From a virus: a stretch of DNA of 53,199 nt. Within the stretch, counting starts at the first letter, position 1. Every line of letters begins with the position of its first letter. A program made the translations under genes and the position numbers. Location: positions 1-53,199 of IMG/VR virus record IMGVR_UViG_3300025668_000008; one strand, 5' to 3'. Below the pieces are notes generated by a model. The model was not told where the DNA came from, made no database searches, and saw only the letters and a program-made list of their open reading frames with translations. Of this stretch, positions 30,001 through 37,500 are shown in pieces.

Positions 30001-33000
30001 AGCATCTTTCTATGATGCTACAGCACTTGGATTTAGTTTATTCCCATTAGAGACAGCAGTCACAGTTGGACAAGAGTTTTATTCAGGAGAATACACATAC
30101 GAAGTAACCTCTCCTGGTACTACAGGAACTACTGTTCCTTCATTTGGACAAGACGGTGTATCTGGTATTACTACAAACAATACAGGTTCTGGATATCCTT
30201 CTAGTACAACTATTGAAAGAGTAGAGTGTGAGGCAATAACCGGGATCGGCACTGGTTTACTCGTAGATATTTCCACCAATGCTTCTGGTTCAATTACATC
30301 TATTGCCCCAAGTGGAAATCTTTCTGGTGATTTATTCCAAATTGGAGATCAATTTACATTAGATAATGATTTTATTAATACTGGTGTGGCAACAATTAGT
30401 ATCGCAGGTGGTGGAGATAATGGATCTTATGGAGATACTGAAACATATGATCTAAATCAATCTTCAACTTCAGGAACTGGTTCAAATATTCAGGTAAGAT
30501 TTAGTAGTGATTCTAGTGGAAATATTACTTCTGTATCTATTCTTCAAAATGGTATTGGATATGAAGTCGGAGAAGTTATTGAATTTGATGGTTCACTATT
30601 TGGTTCTGGTGGTGGTGGTGGTGATGGAGAAGACGGTGAAGGTGGGGAACCAGTAGATGACCCAATTACTATTTTAATTTCGGTCGATACTCTTACTAAT
30701 GGTTCTGGTGCAGCATTTACAGTAAATTCAATTTCTAGTTCTGTCTCTAATGGCACGGCAACAATTTCACATAGTGGATACTTCCCTGCAGGATTCTCCA
30801 TTTTAGTTGATTCTCTTGCAGAATATAATAACATTCAGTTTGATGCTGTAGATGGTGTTGTTACTGCTAAAAAACTCGTAGCATCTCCCGATGGAATTGA
30901 AGTTTCAACAACTTTACTTCTTAATAATAATACAGTTTCAACAACTAGTGGTAATTTAACTCTTAATGCAGAAGCAAATTCACAAGTTATAATTGGTGGA
31001 AGTGGTGCATTGGGATTACCCGTGGGTGACGATTCTAATCGTCCCGGTGGACCAGCACAAGGTTCAGTAAGATATAATACTGATAGAAATCAGTTTGAAG
31101 GTTATAATGGTTCATACTTTGTATCTCTTGGTGGCGTAAGAGATGTTGATGGTAATACTTTTGTTATTGGTGAACAGTTCCCTGGTGCAGATGATAATAA
31201 CATCTGGTTCTATAATGATGGAACTCAGACATTAAGAATTAGTCAAACCGATCTAAATCTTGATACACTCAATAATATTAATTCTAACACATATGGAACT
31301 GCAATTGAATGGGTATCCGAATCTGCAGTAACTCAATATATTGTTGATGATGAAGGAACTAATATTCAACAATATGTATATTTTGGAGACAATGTTTATA
31401 GTGTTGACAATGATGGAACATATGGAACTGTATCTCCATCCCATACAACAGGAAATGCAGTTAATGGTGATGTAACTTTAACCTGGTTAGATTATCGTTA
31501 TGATGATTTAAATGTTAATGTCGATAATATTAACATTAACGTTAATGATAAATTTACACTTAGCACCAATGCTTTAGAAATTTCTTCAAGTGCAACTGAT
31601 GAAATTATCAAAACAGACAGAGATGCCTTAACTTTTGGATTTGAACCAGCATCTTCTGATTCTTATCAACTTCTTAAGTTAACTAATAGTGGTGCTCTGC
31701 AAATTAATAGAGGATTCTCTTCCACTGCAGACAACTATCTGACTGTTCTAGATGCAGGTCTTCAAAAGTTAGAACTTGCAAATACTAAGATCTTCACTCA
31801 AACATCCACCCTAGATGCCTCTAGTGGTAATATTGTTTCTGCAAATATGTTCCCATGGGCAGAAGCATGGTCTGGTAAATTTATGGTTGAGGTTGAAGAA
31901 CAGTTCCCAATTCCAGATGCATATCCAAGAAAGCAATATTCTGAACTTTCTTATCTAGTAAGGGGTAATGGTGAAGATATTTTATATACTGAAAATAGTA
32001 AACTTTATACAGATGTACCTCTCGCAGATATTGAAGCGGATCTTTCTGGCATAAGTGTTCAAGTGAGAGTTACTGAACTTGGAAGTGCTCAAAATACTTT
32101 TATTCCTGTTGCTTCTGAAAGATCTGGAGACCTTATTTCTTCAACTTTCTTTACTCAAAATGTTGCATCAGTTATCGATACTGACGCAGACAGAGTTGTA
32201 ATTTATGCCAATGATGCGACAAATAGATCAGTTGGTGGATTTAGAGTTGGTAATGTATCTCATAATGGAATTATATTTGGCACTCAACTTCCTCTGACTG
32301 CAGGTGGAAATGCAGATTCTGCTTCAATTACATTTGATTCTGCAACCAACAGAATTGTATGGGCAGCAGAAAGCGGTGAATATATTGTTGGTGATGTAGA
32401 TCCTAACAATAGTAACGTTACATTTGGCACTCTTGCATCATTTACATCTGACACTGTTGCAGCATATGATCCAACTTCTACTAGAAGTGGAAGAACATGT
32501 AGAATTCTCTCGGCAAATGGTAAGGTTGTTATCGTATATGAAAAAGATACAGGTGGAGTTTATGGAGTTCTGGGTACAGTAACTGGTGGTAATACAAATA
32601 GTATTACTTGGTCATCACCATTTGAGTTTATTGGTGGAATTGGTCTTCAGGATGCATTCACTGATGGAACTTACGTGTACATTAATTATTCTACTGATAT
32701 AGTTGGTAAGTGGGAAGTTGATACTGGTACTACATTTACTAACACGAATGTAGTTGCTTCTATAGGTGATGGTACTAATGCTCAATGGAACGTTGTTGGA
32801 ACCACTAGAGTTATGAAGATGTATCATAATACTGCAACTTCAGAAATTCAGGCAAGATATTATGATCTTAGCGATCTTTCTGAAGTTGGATTCACAGTTT
32901 CTACTGGAATTGATAGTGAATTCTTTAGCGTAGCAAGCAATAATGCTGATAGTCAATTCTTCTTCACTGCTTCTCTTGATTACTCTTCAGCAAATGATGG

Positions 33001-33313
33001 TGAACAAAACATTCAAGGTGTTATTACTGCAAATGGAGATGATTTAGATTACACTTCTAGATCTAGAACTTATGCCGCACTCGATCAACCAGTCGATAGT
33101 GATGGAACTCTTACAAACACTGGTGATTTAGATGTAATTTTTGTTGGATCTAGAGCAGATGGCAATGGTGATCTTCATGATATCTTCGTAACTTCAGCAT
33201 CAACAACCAGCAATATTTCTGCCAATTCGGATGAAACTGTAAGTTTTGCTTCTGCAATTGAAAACAGAACTACATACAATATTAAGATCGTTTCCCACAC
33301 TGTTAAGAGATAA
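24035..33313 (+). CDS. Giant modular tail fibre protein with two cupredoxin-like domains (3092 aa)
   Basis: The N-terminus (IKLKSST, then D-L-S-D-R-E-V-A-V-N and S-L-F-I-N-D) is the fibre head shared with the 740-residue protein. Domains in order: a pectin-lyase-type beta-helix (about 95-325, with V-V-E-G-G-T-Y-T-E-T-F-P-L); 'HGLSQGDLVYIN' near 366; a LamG-like domain (465-635); the fibre motif NNGRVFFTSTDQSGDFRVG (about 742-760); a Gly/Ala linker (775-787); GxGY repeats (910-1130); a first cupredoxin-like domain (1190-1295); more GxGY repeats (1550-1745); a second cupredoxin-like domain (1750-1870); a third GxGY block (to about 2190); an acidic Gly linker (2190-2208); and a C-terminal propeller-like repeat region (about 2690-3056). 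It is likely a host-binding fibre on the baseplate. Enzymatic activity of the beta-helix cannot be judged. Confidence 0.85.
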   Translation: MASRIKLKSSTTPNSVPLVSDLSDREVAVNINDRSLFINDSGTIKEVLNADPNDETIVPSMFSSAITDGVGNTWFVTENGTDKATIGSVNPRHGDTTGSNAWGKTTMTAFASLRYVLDNYAQAGDTIVVEGGTYTETFPLTVPVDVSIKGRGIKSVFIQPSVATQDLDAFRILGNANIEDLTVKNFYYNSTNDTGYGFRCASNFSITERRPYVQRVSVLTKGSVTSANDPRGYDQGDAGRGALVDGSVANASTVEASILFNECTFVVPNSIGLYLKNGARCEWLNSFTYYAQIGIFGENPSGGTGLAGTARTRLNLQGDTGNFTAGSVNQIGLIEAGTSQVTGAYTTSGADDNLTMTLTSSSHGLSQGDLVYINTTSGGQTGLTQFRKIVSATTNSFVIDGIFAGLASAGNVNYLKTSGYGIIDENDGTYIYLDGQGEGRIIATDETTGKNVNAIDNVVTSTSQVKLGTSSASFDGTDDRLTVPTDADFNFSTGEYTLEAFVYLNNTSGSKTIFDFRSNSPTEISPVVNIDGSDIRYYVNGVAEITGAAALTATTWHHIAISRTAGVSKLFVDGAQVGSSYTDGNDFPTRGITIGAAFDGNSEINGFIDEVRVSKGTSRYNAGFTPTTVQFLADEFTSLLLHMEGANGASVFADDSIVAQDVRTTAGGTATFITLADYTKFGAELRSISSANVYGLKGVSADGQGVSMRLISHNFGYIGVGKDDNNDTSLVVQSNEVIEQNNGRVFFTSTDQSGDFRVGDLFLVDQEKGTLSFAGGGAGAGAGAGTSFDQLLVSAGADTTTVLPTSIEVGAFTFFGNTISTTSGNINLTPFTGEEINFNQRVNLETFVSGSSRLSLAFDGDQDTGIRKAVDLGDGFFDLVSNGGSVVRVAPGEFRSLTDINISSSIPETVSVGSPGTGYLVGTYTDIPVSGGTGTGLKVDVTVLAFAGTITNEGSGYVPGVYDNLSFTNIQGQNNQTGTGTGGTGTVTVKGIDDGTIVAGSGYTDNSYSDVPLNGGNGSGALATITVEGNGVSEISITNNGDNSYQSGDTLTINTSDLTYVDEEGATQTSGGSGFSYTVPSDLYTVTNVVPSATWSGTGYDIADAVTATVPGGGSGFEFEFNNIQFLSSASIVNEDSETEEPVAGEGYVDGEQLSPGFELLSNDTLSGIGNTVTYSVQVRPKSGGGGNAFWIDLGSGYVEAPALDLNKNTLYKFVFAPDGTYTGTFTEHPFAVSETLDGTLSGGTQYTTLAGDLNGGNGAYIIITATTPALYYYCAQHQGMGNTLVSTDTEYGQNGTIAIGSSTLENFISLSKTGAIGAESAIFEDFVTINGNLSATAGTVNLGATTAQSLTVSGVLSTTGGISTSGNLTIQGDLGTSGRLTVAGSPNDPTTINGSVAFDTDLIQVDSTNNKISVFGPTDPNTIEDYTVEINSTAKVYNHTFLATDAGSIVSIGNDPGPTNIASTFDEKFTVVGDSKFDGRILVSDGTEIAPSITFDTDEKLGLFKSANNEITTVGYNGPIMKTTTQQISFFKPVDLINKAIDQFTVTPGRGYVIGTTNNVIFTGGTGADFTANITVAFTGSITQPGSGYYNETFLDIPVQYISVASGAITVFGTLTPGSGYVDGTYSNVSLTGGTGTLATGDFTISGGSVTSIVINARGSAYSISDNLGVDTANIGGSKLSGSLTVSQAGSGYDDGNYTSIALVNATGTGSGATADLTVSSGSITAATVNVGGGGYTASDTFTVAGSDLYANGTYSFTVTNNGSSNYVISGTDRSTTHSSASNPSLNVDFGDTLSFTVNNTGHPFYLVTQLDPSTNGYSAEYELPATNNGAEVGTVTFDTTLTVPSTIYYVCGNHPAMVGTININSVAYGSGGSLSAATVSTGSGFAIRVNNIGSSGSGSGASARIKTEGGVVTEFNITTPGSGYQIGDVLSVAYSNMQYADDTGTLVTIDPPTTTLEYTVQRLNSVSFIDIVNLGAGYSVLDVLDLPASFYDATALGFSLFPLETAVTVGQEFYSGEYTYEVTSPGTTGTTVPSFGQDGVSGITTNNTGSGYPSSTTIERVECEAITGIGTGLLVDISTNASGSITSIAPSGNLSGDLFQIGDQFTLDNDFINTGVATISIAGGGDNGSYGDTETYDLNQSSTSGTGSNIQVRFSSDSSGNITSVSILQNGIGYEVGEVIEFDGSLFGSGGGGGDGEDGEGGEPVDDPITILISVDTLTNGSGAAFTVNSISSSVSNGTATISHSGYFPAGFSILVDSLAEYNNIQFDAVDGVVTAKKLVASPDGIEVSTTLLLNNNTVSTTSGNLTLNAEANSQVIIGGSGALGLPVGDDSNRPGGPAQGSVRYNTDRNQFEGYNGSYFVSLGGVRDVDGNTFVIGEQFPGADDNNIWFYNDGTQTLRISQTDLNLDTLNNINSNTYGTAIEWVSESAVTQYIVDDEGTNIQQYVYFGDNVYSVDNDGTYGTVSPSHTTGNAVNGDVTLTWLDYRYDDLNVNVDNININVNDKFTLSTNALEISSSATDEIIKTDRDALTFGFEPASSDSYQLLKLTNSGALQINRGFSSTADNYLTVLDAGLQKLELANTKIFTQTSTLDASSGNIVSANMFPWAEAWSGKFMVEVEEQFPIPDAYPRKQYSELSYLVRGNGEDILYTENSKLYTDVPLADIEADLSGISVQVRVTELGSAQNTFIPVASERSGDLISSTFFTQNVASVIDTDADRVVIYANDATNRSVGGFRVGNVSHNGIIFGTQLPLTAGGNADSASITFDSATNRIVWAAESGEYIVGDVDPNNSNVTFGTLASFTSDTVAAYDPTSTRSGRTCRILSANGKVVIVYEKDTGGVYGVLGTVTGGNTNSITWSSPFEFIGGIGLQDAFTDGTYVYINYSTDIVGKWEVDTGTTFTNTNVVASIGDGTNAQWNVVGTTRVMKMYHNTATSEIQARYYDLSDLSEVGFTVSTGIDSEFFSVASNNADSQFFFTASLDYSSANDGEQNIQGVITANGDDLDYTSRSRTYAALDQPVDSDGTLTNTGDLDVIFVGSRADGNGDLHDIFVTSASTTSNISANSDETVSFASAIENRTTYNIKIVSHTVKR
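25429..25935 (+). other. LamG/concanavalin-A-like domain in the 3092-residue fibre
   Basis: Residues 465-635 show the phage LamG order: S-S-A-S-F-D-G-T-D-D-R-L, then D-F-N-F-S-T-G-E-Y-T-L-E-A-F-V-Y, T-T-W-H-H-I-A-I-S-R, L-F-V-D-G-A-Q-V-G, I-T-I-G-A and G-F-I-D-E-V-R-V-S-K-G-T-S-R-Y. This jelly-roll fold commonly binds carbohydrate. The strand that normally opens such a domain, S-L-L-L-H-M-E-G-A-N-G, here comes after the RY end motif. Confidence 0.85.
27601..27900 (+). other. Cupredoxin-like domain 1 (H1229, C1275, H1278, M1281)
   Basis: Residues about 1190-1295 begin with strands F-W-I-D-L-G-S-G-Y and L-Y-K-F-V-F and reach H-P-F-A (H1229). They then give a Gly-rich stretch and the blue-copper loop Y-Y-Y-C-A-Q-H-Q-G-M-G (C1275, H1278, M1281). 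The C-x2-H-x2-M spacing is the short loop type seen in amicyanin. All four type 1 copper ligands are in the expected order. Copper binding is inferred from the ligands, not shown. Confidence 0.75.
29281..29640 (+). other. Cupredoxin-like domain 2 (H1804, C1853, H1856, M1859)
   Basis: Residues about 1750-1870 contain L-S-F-T-V-N-N-T-G-H-P-F-Y-L-V (H1804), a strand G-T-V-T-F-D and then I-Y-Y-V-C-G-N-H-P-A-M-V-G-T-I-N-I (C1853, H1856, M1859). The ligand set and loop length equal those of domain 1 although the rest of the sequence has diverged, so the ligands look to be under selection. The domain is flanked on both sides by GxGY repeats. Confidence 0.78.
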
Positions 33314-33315
33314 AG

Positions 33316-34086
33316 ATGGCAAAAATTTTAAAGTCATTACAATCTGAGGGTGGTTTCTCCGTAAAAGAAGCTACCGTCATTGATGCTAATCGGGATGTTA
33401 TTGATGTTAACTCAGTTAAACTCACTAATATTCTAAACACCACAGCGTTTAAAAAAGAATACGTTGCATTTGCGACAATTAATGACTCGGTAGGTTCCAC
33501 GTCTTTAGATCCTGCACACTTTATCGAAAAAAATAAAGTATCATTCTCTAGCATCTTTGCTATTGCAACATGGGATGGATATCCAATTGGATTGTATACT
33601 ATTAATGCAAATGAATCTATTGTATCAATATCTCTTGCCGATCATGGTCTAACTACGGGAGATACCATCAATGCTTCGTTTGATGTGTCTGCAGCATCTG
33701 CAAATGGATCATATCCAATTGTAGTTGTTAACAGCGATAACTTCACATTTGATATTGGAACACCGGTTAATGTGACAGATCCAACATTAGGTGATGTTGA
33801 ATTTATAAATTATGGTAGAAAATGGGAATTAGCACTTAAAATTGATACCGCAATTTTAACCGACAATATTACAGATCAGACACTTTCAATTGCAGCAGTA
33901 TCCTCTACTATTGTGAGAGACAATGTTCCACCTGGTCATACTTGGACTTTAGTTCCTAGTGTAAATCAAACAACAAAGGAGTTCTCGTTCCAAGCAACAG
34001 TTTCTTCCAATGGTACTTTAGAGAGTATAGGAACAGGAGTAAGATGGGTTGGAAATATAAGCATAGTACTTACCGAAAGAGATTGA
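33316..34086 (+). CDS. Hypothetical virion-associated protein (256 aa)
   Basis: The gene starts 2 bases after the 3092-residue fibre gene, with an AAGAGA ribosome site in the end of that gene. I do not recognise the protein as a whole. It is rich in beta-strand patterns and has a central segment D-H-G-L-T-T-G-D-T-I followed by 'GSYPIVVVNSDNFTFDI', which matches the HGLxxGDxV element that also occurs in the giant fibres. The C-terminal part alternates hydrophobic residues and ends with W-V-G-N-I-S-I-V-L-T-E-R-D. It is most likely a virion structural protein made with the upstream fibre. Confidence 0.65.
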   Translation: MAKILKSLQSEGGFSVKEATVIDANRDVIDVNSVKLTNILNTTAFKKEYVAFATINDSVGSTSLDPAHFIEKNKVSFSSIFAIATWDGYPIGLYTINANESIVSISLADHGLTTGDTINASFDVSAASANGSYPIVVVNSDNFTFDIGTPVNVTDPTLGDVEFINYGRKWELALKIDTAILTDNITDQTLSIAAVSSTIVRDNVPPGHTWTLVPSVNQTTKEFSFQATVSSNGTLESIGTGVRWVGNISIVLTERD

Positions 34087-34092
34087 TAAATA
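34085..34092 (+). promoter_or_regulatory. Possible late promoter (GATAAATA) before the 124-aa gene
   Basis: GATAAATA spans the stop codon of the 256-residue gene and ends 21 bases before the ATG at 34114. It differs from the T4 late consensus TATAAATA at the first base only, which is the least conserved position. The spacing fits the other candidates in the window. Confidence 0.45.
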
Positions 34093-34113
34093 AGTTATAT
34101 ACCAAAGATTAAT

Positions 34114-34488
34114 ATGGAACCAGCACAAGAGGGGCATGTATCTTCATCTCGTCCAATGCTTCATGATTTAGAAGCAGAGTATGTAGTAAAAAATGTTACC
34201 AAAGAAGAAGCACAAGCAATATTAGATGATTTGCCTGATAATTATTATGTAATTGATTTATATTATGATGCAAATAAAAAAAGAATGGAATTTATTATTA
34301 TGTTAGATGATGTTGAACCAGTTGAAATTAGTGATCATTATGATTTCATGGAACAAAATCATCCAGAATGTAAGAAAAAATTTGAACAACTACATGATTT
34401 TAGAACCTCGTTTGATGACAAAGAAACGGATGAGTACAATGAAAGTGCTATTGATTTGCTAGCATTAAATAATCGTATCATTCCATAA
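34114..34488 (+). CDS. Acidic protein of unknown function (124 aa)
   Basis: I do not recognise this product. It is strongly acidic and, unlike its neighbours, looks like a small globular mixed alpha/beta protein and not a fibre. A helix at about 29-42 (K-E-E-A-Q-A-I-L-D-D-L) is followed by strands Y-V-I-D-L-Y-Y-D and M-E-F-I-I-M-L-D-D-V, then a charged helical C-terminus. No Cys pair or metal site stands out (one Cys, two His-containing turns). It lies between two fibre genes with possible late promoters on each side. A fibre-assembly chaperone is one possibility, but nothing in the sequence proves it. Confidence 0.65.
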   Translation: MEPAQEGHVSSSRPMLHDLEAEYVVKNVTKEEAQAILDDLPDNYYVIDLYYDANKKRMEFIIMLDDVEPVEISDHYDFMEQNHPECKKKFEQLHDFRTSFDDKETDEYNESAIDLLALNNRIIP

Positions 34489-34497
34489 TAAATCGTA

Positions 34498-34504
34498 CTA
34501 AATA
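34498..34504 (+). promoter_or_regulatory. Possible late promoter (CTAAATA) before the 3502-aa fibre
   Basis: CTAAATA lies in the 39-base gap ahead of the giant fibre gene and ends 23 bases before the ATG at 34528. It shares the TAAATA core of the late motif, and the same CTAAATA occurs ahead of gp13. An AAGGA ribosome site follows at 34511. The match to TATAAATA is incomplete. Confidence 0.4.
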
Positions 34505-34527
34505 AAAAAGAAGGAATTTAGAAGAAC

Positions 34528-37500
34528 ATGGCGTTAGAATTTAATGCTGATAAGGAGATTCTTAAGTCGAATTCTCTTAAGATCAAAAACGATACAAGTT
34601 TGAATTTGAGATTGGGTGGTGGTGCTGATGAAAAATCAGCACTATTCTCTCAATTATCTAACGACGTTGATAAACTCGTTCGTGTTGGTATTAATACAAC
34701 AGCCCCACAATATGAATTGGATGTTGAGGGTCAGATTAGAACGACCACTTCTATTATTTCCGATACTGCAAAAATTAATAATCTTGATATTGACACTATT
34801 GTCAATGCAAAATTAAATTTAAAAGCACCTGTTCTTCAATCATTTGTTGATCCTGAAACTGGCGATACCTTCTTCCCAACTTCTGAAACTCCTGCCTTTG
34901 ATGATGATACTAACAAAGTTGCAACCACAAATTTTGTTTATAACATTGCAACTAATGACGTTGGTGGTCGTGTTTATGTTTCTGAACAAATTGGCAATGA
35001 CGACTTTGATGGTCGTTCTGCTACAAAACCAGTAAGAACTATTAAACGAGGAGCACAGATTGCTGGTACTACTCCTGAGAAGGAGACCCTTATTATTGCA
35101 GGTGGAGATTATTTAGAAGATAATCCAATCTCTATTCCTGATAAGTGTTCGGTTGTTGGCGATAATATTCGTCTCTGCATCATCAGACCGCAGAATCCGA
35201 ACAAGCACATGTTCAAGAATCAGAATGAAAACTATATGATTGGTGTCACATTCCGTGACAAGATCGAAGTAGTTGATGGGTTTGAACAAGCTATTGGTAC
35301 TTGGGATTATGCTTATGTGTTTGACGATAAGCAAAGAATGTATTATGACAAAACACTTGGTGGTCAATATGGAAGACAATTTCCAATTGGTTATCAAATT
35401 TTTGGTGAAGGTATTTTCCGAATTGAGTTTGACCGTGCAAGTATATCTGATCCTGATTTTCAAATAGGTGACGAAATTGTTGGTGTTGCAACTGGTGGTC
35501 GAGCACTTATTACAGAAATTAGTTATGGACTACCCGACAGTTTAAATGTTTCAGAGCAGACGAGTGTAGATAAAGGATTTATCACTGTCGATACTGTAAG
35601 GGGTGCATTAGAACAAGGTGATACATTTAAATATTCTCCAGTTCCTGCTGTAGGTGCAGTTCGTTGGGCACCAGAAACTGCTTATACATTAGGACAACAA
35701 GTATTTACTGATAATACACTTTATGATGTCTCTATTGCGGGTACTTCGGGTCTCAACGAACCATCACACCAATCTGGTGCTGATACTAATGGAACGTTAG
35801 AATTTAGTTTTAATTCTAGTATTCCTCAGTATATATTTACTGCGTCCAATGTTAAATCACTGAGACCAGAAGGTGAAGTTACTGAGCATGTAACTACTCA
35901 TCCAAACTATCTTATTGAAAGTTGCTGGTTTGATAGTGCAGATCCAGATTGGATGTATTTTAGGACACAACAATATCACACATTTGAAGAAGGTCAATGG
36001 GTAGAATTTACAGACCTTCCTAATTCTGGTGCTGGTGGCGATCTCAATAGATTCAACGGTCGTCAATATATCACAAAACGTGTAGAGCAGTTAGACGGTT
36101 TTAGTGATACATTTGCAGTATTTAAAGATACTCCTTCACAATTAGGTTCAGAATCTTCACAATTTTCTTTAACCGTTTTTGGTGCTGTTGTAACATCATC
36201 AGACGATTATGTTAAATTTAGTTTGCTAAACTCACCATTTAAATTTGAAGAATCTGAAAAAGTTGGTTCCAGATTTTTAGATGGTGCAGACCTGATTAGA
36301 AGGAATAAAGAGTTTATTGCAGACGAAGCAGTAATTAGAACTAAAGCAAAATACACTGGTCTACTTATTCCCGACGAAACTCAGTGTAAAACAGACATTA
36401 AGCATTTATTAAATGCTGTACAATATGATCTTTCTAATGGAGGCAATGCAGCAACATTAGAAGCAGCTAATTATTATAAAGAAGGTAACGCTCTTCTGCA
36501 CATTTCTCCTCAATTAGAAGAAACTAGATATGCATTTGAGCAAGCAAGAGAGATGGCAGTTCTTGCCATCAGAAACAGAATTAAGTATTTAAGTGGTTCA
36601 AATTTAACTGCTATCTCAAATACACTCGGTGGTAATATTAATTCAGTTCAGTGGATTAATACTCAATTTGTTGCTGTAGGTGATGGAGGTCTTCTTGCAA
36701 CTTCTCCAGATGGACAAACTTGGACTACACAAACAAATCCACTCCCAGGTGCTTCCTATAAGGATATTGTCTGGAATGGTACGACAACTATTGTTATTGG
36801 TGGTGATGGCGGTACGGGTGTAGTAATTACATCTAACAATGGAACTAATTGGGCAGTTGCAGAATCTACACTTGGAAGTGCTACCGTTGAAACCATTGCA
36901 TGGGATGATAACGAGCAATGGGTAGGGTTTGGTGGAACACAATGGTTCACTTCAAATAATGGGCAAGAATGGACTGCAAACGGATCATTCGTTCCAGTAA
37001 ATGGATCGGGCACTCATAGTATAGTTGATGTAATTTGGGACTACACAAATAGTCAGTTTGTAGCAGTTGGTAGTGGAGGTAGTGTATATACTTCTCCTAA
37101 TGGAACAACTTGGACTGAGAGATCTACTTCATCAACTACATTCTCTGCAATTACATCAAATGAGGATGTATTGATTGCTGCTGCTGGAGATGAAATTTTC
37201 AAATCTACAGATGGGATCAATTGGGAAATTGGAATTGCTGCTCCTCTAGTAGCAGATCGTTATGCAGATGCTGCAGATTTAATTCTTGCGAATCAAGAAA
37301 TTATTGCAGAAATTGCCGTCAACAAGATGTTGGCAAACAATACTGGATTTAATATTCCTTCAGGAAATCAGGCATGTAAAGATGATGTAATTGATTTCTT
37401 AAAATCAATGGTTATTGACCTCCAATATGGTGGTAATGATCAAACTTATGATGCAGCGAATCTTTATGTAACTGGTACTCATGTACAAGGTGAAGAAGAT

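Noticed and set aside
26170-30834. Antisense open frames of 70-130 codons within the fibre genes
   Set aside because: They mirror Gly/Ser/Thr-rich repeats of the + strand, have no ribosome sites or recognisable products, and overlap strong genes entirely.
36600-37240. Sialidase or a Ycf48-type photosystem assembly factor, suggested by the Asp-box repeats
   Set aside because: Asp-boxes occur in many propellers. No catalytic Arg triad or Tyr/Glu pair is apparent, and the segment is embedded in a fibre.
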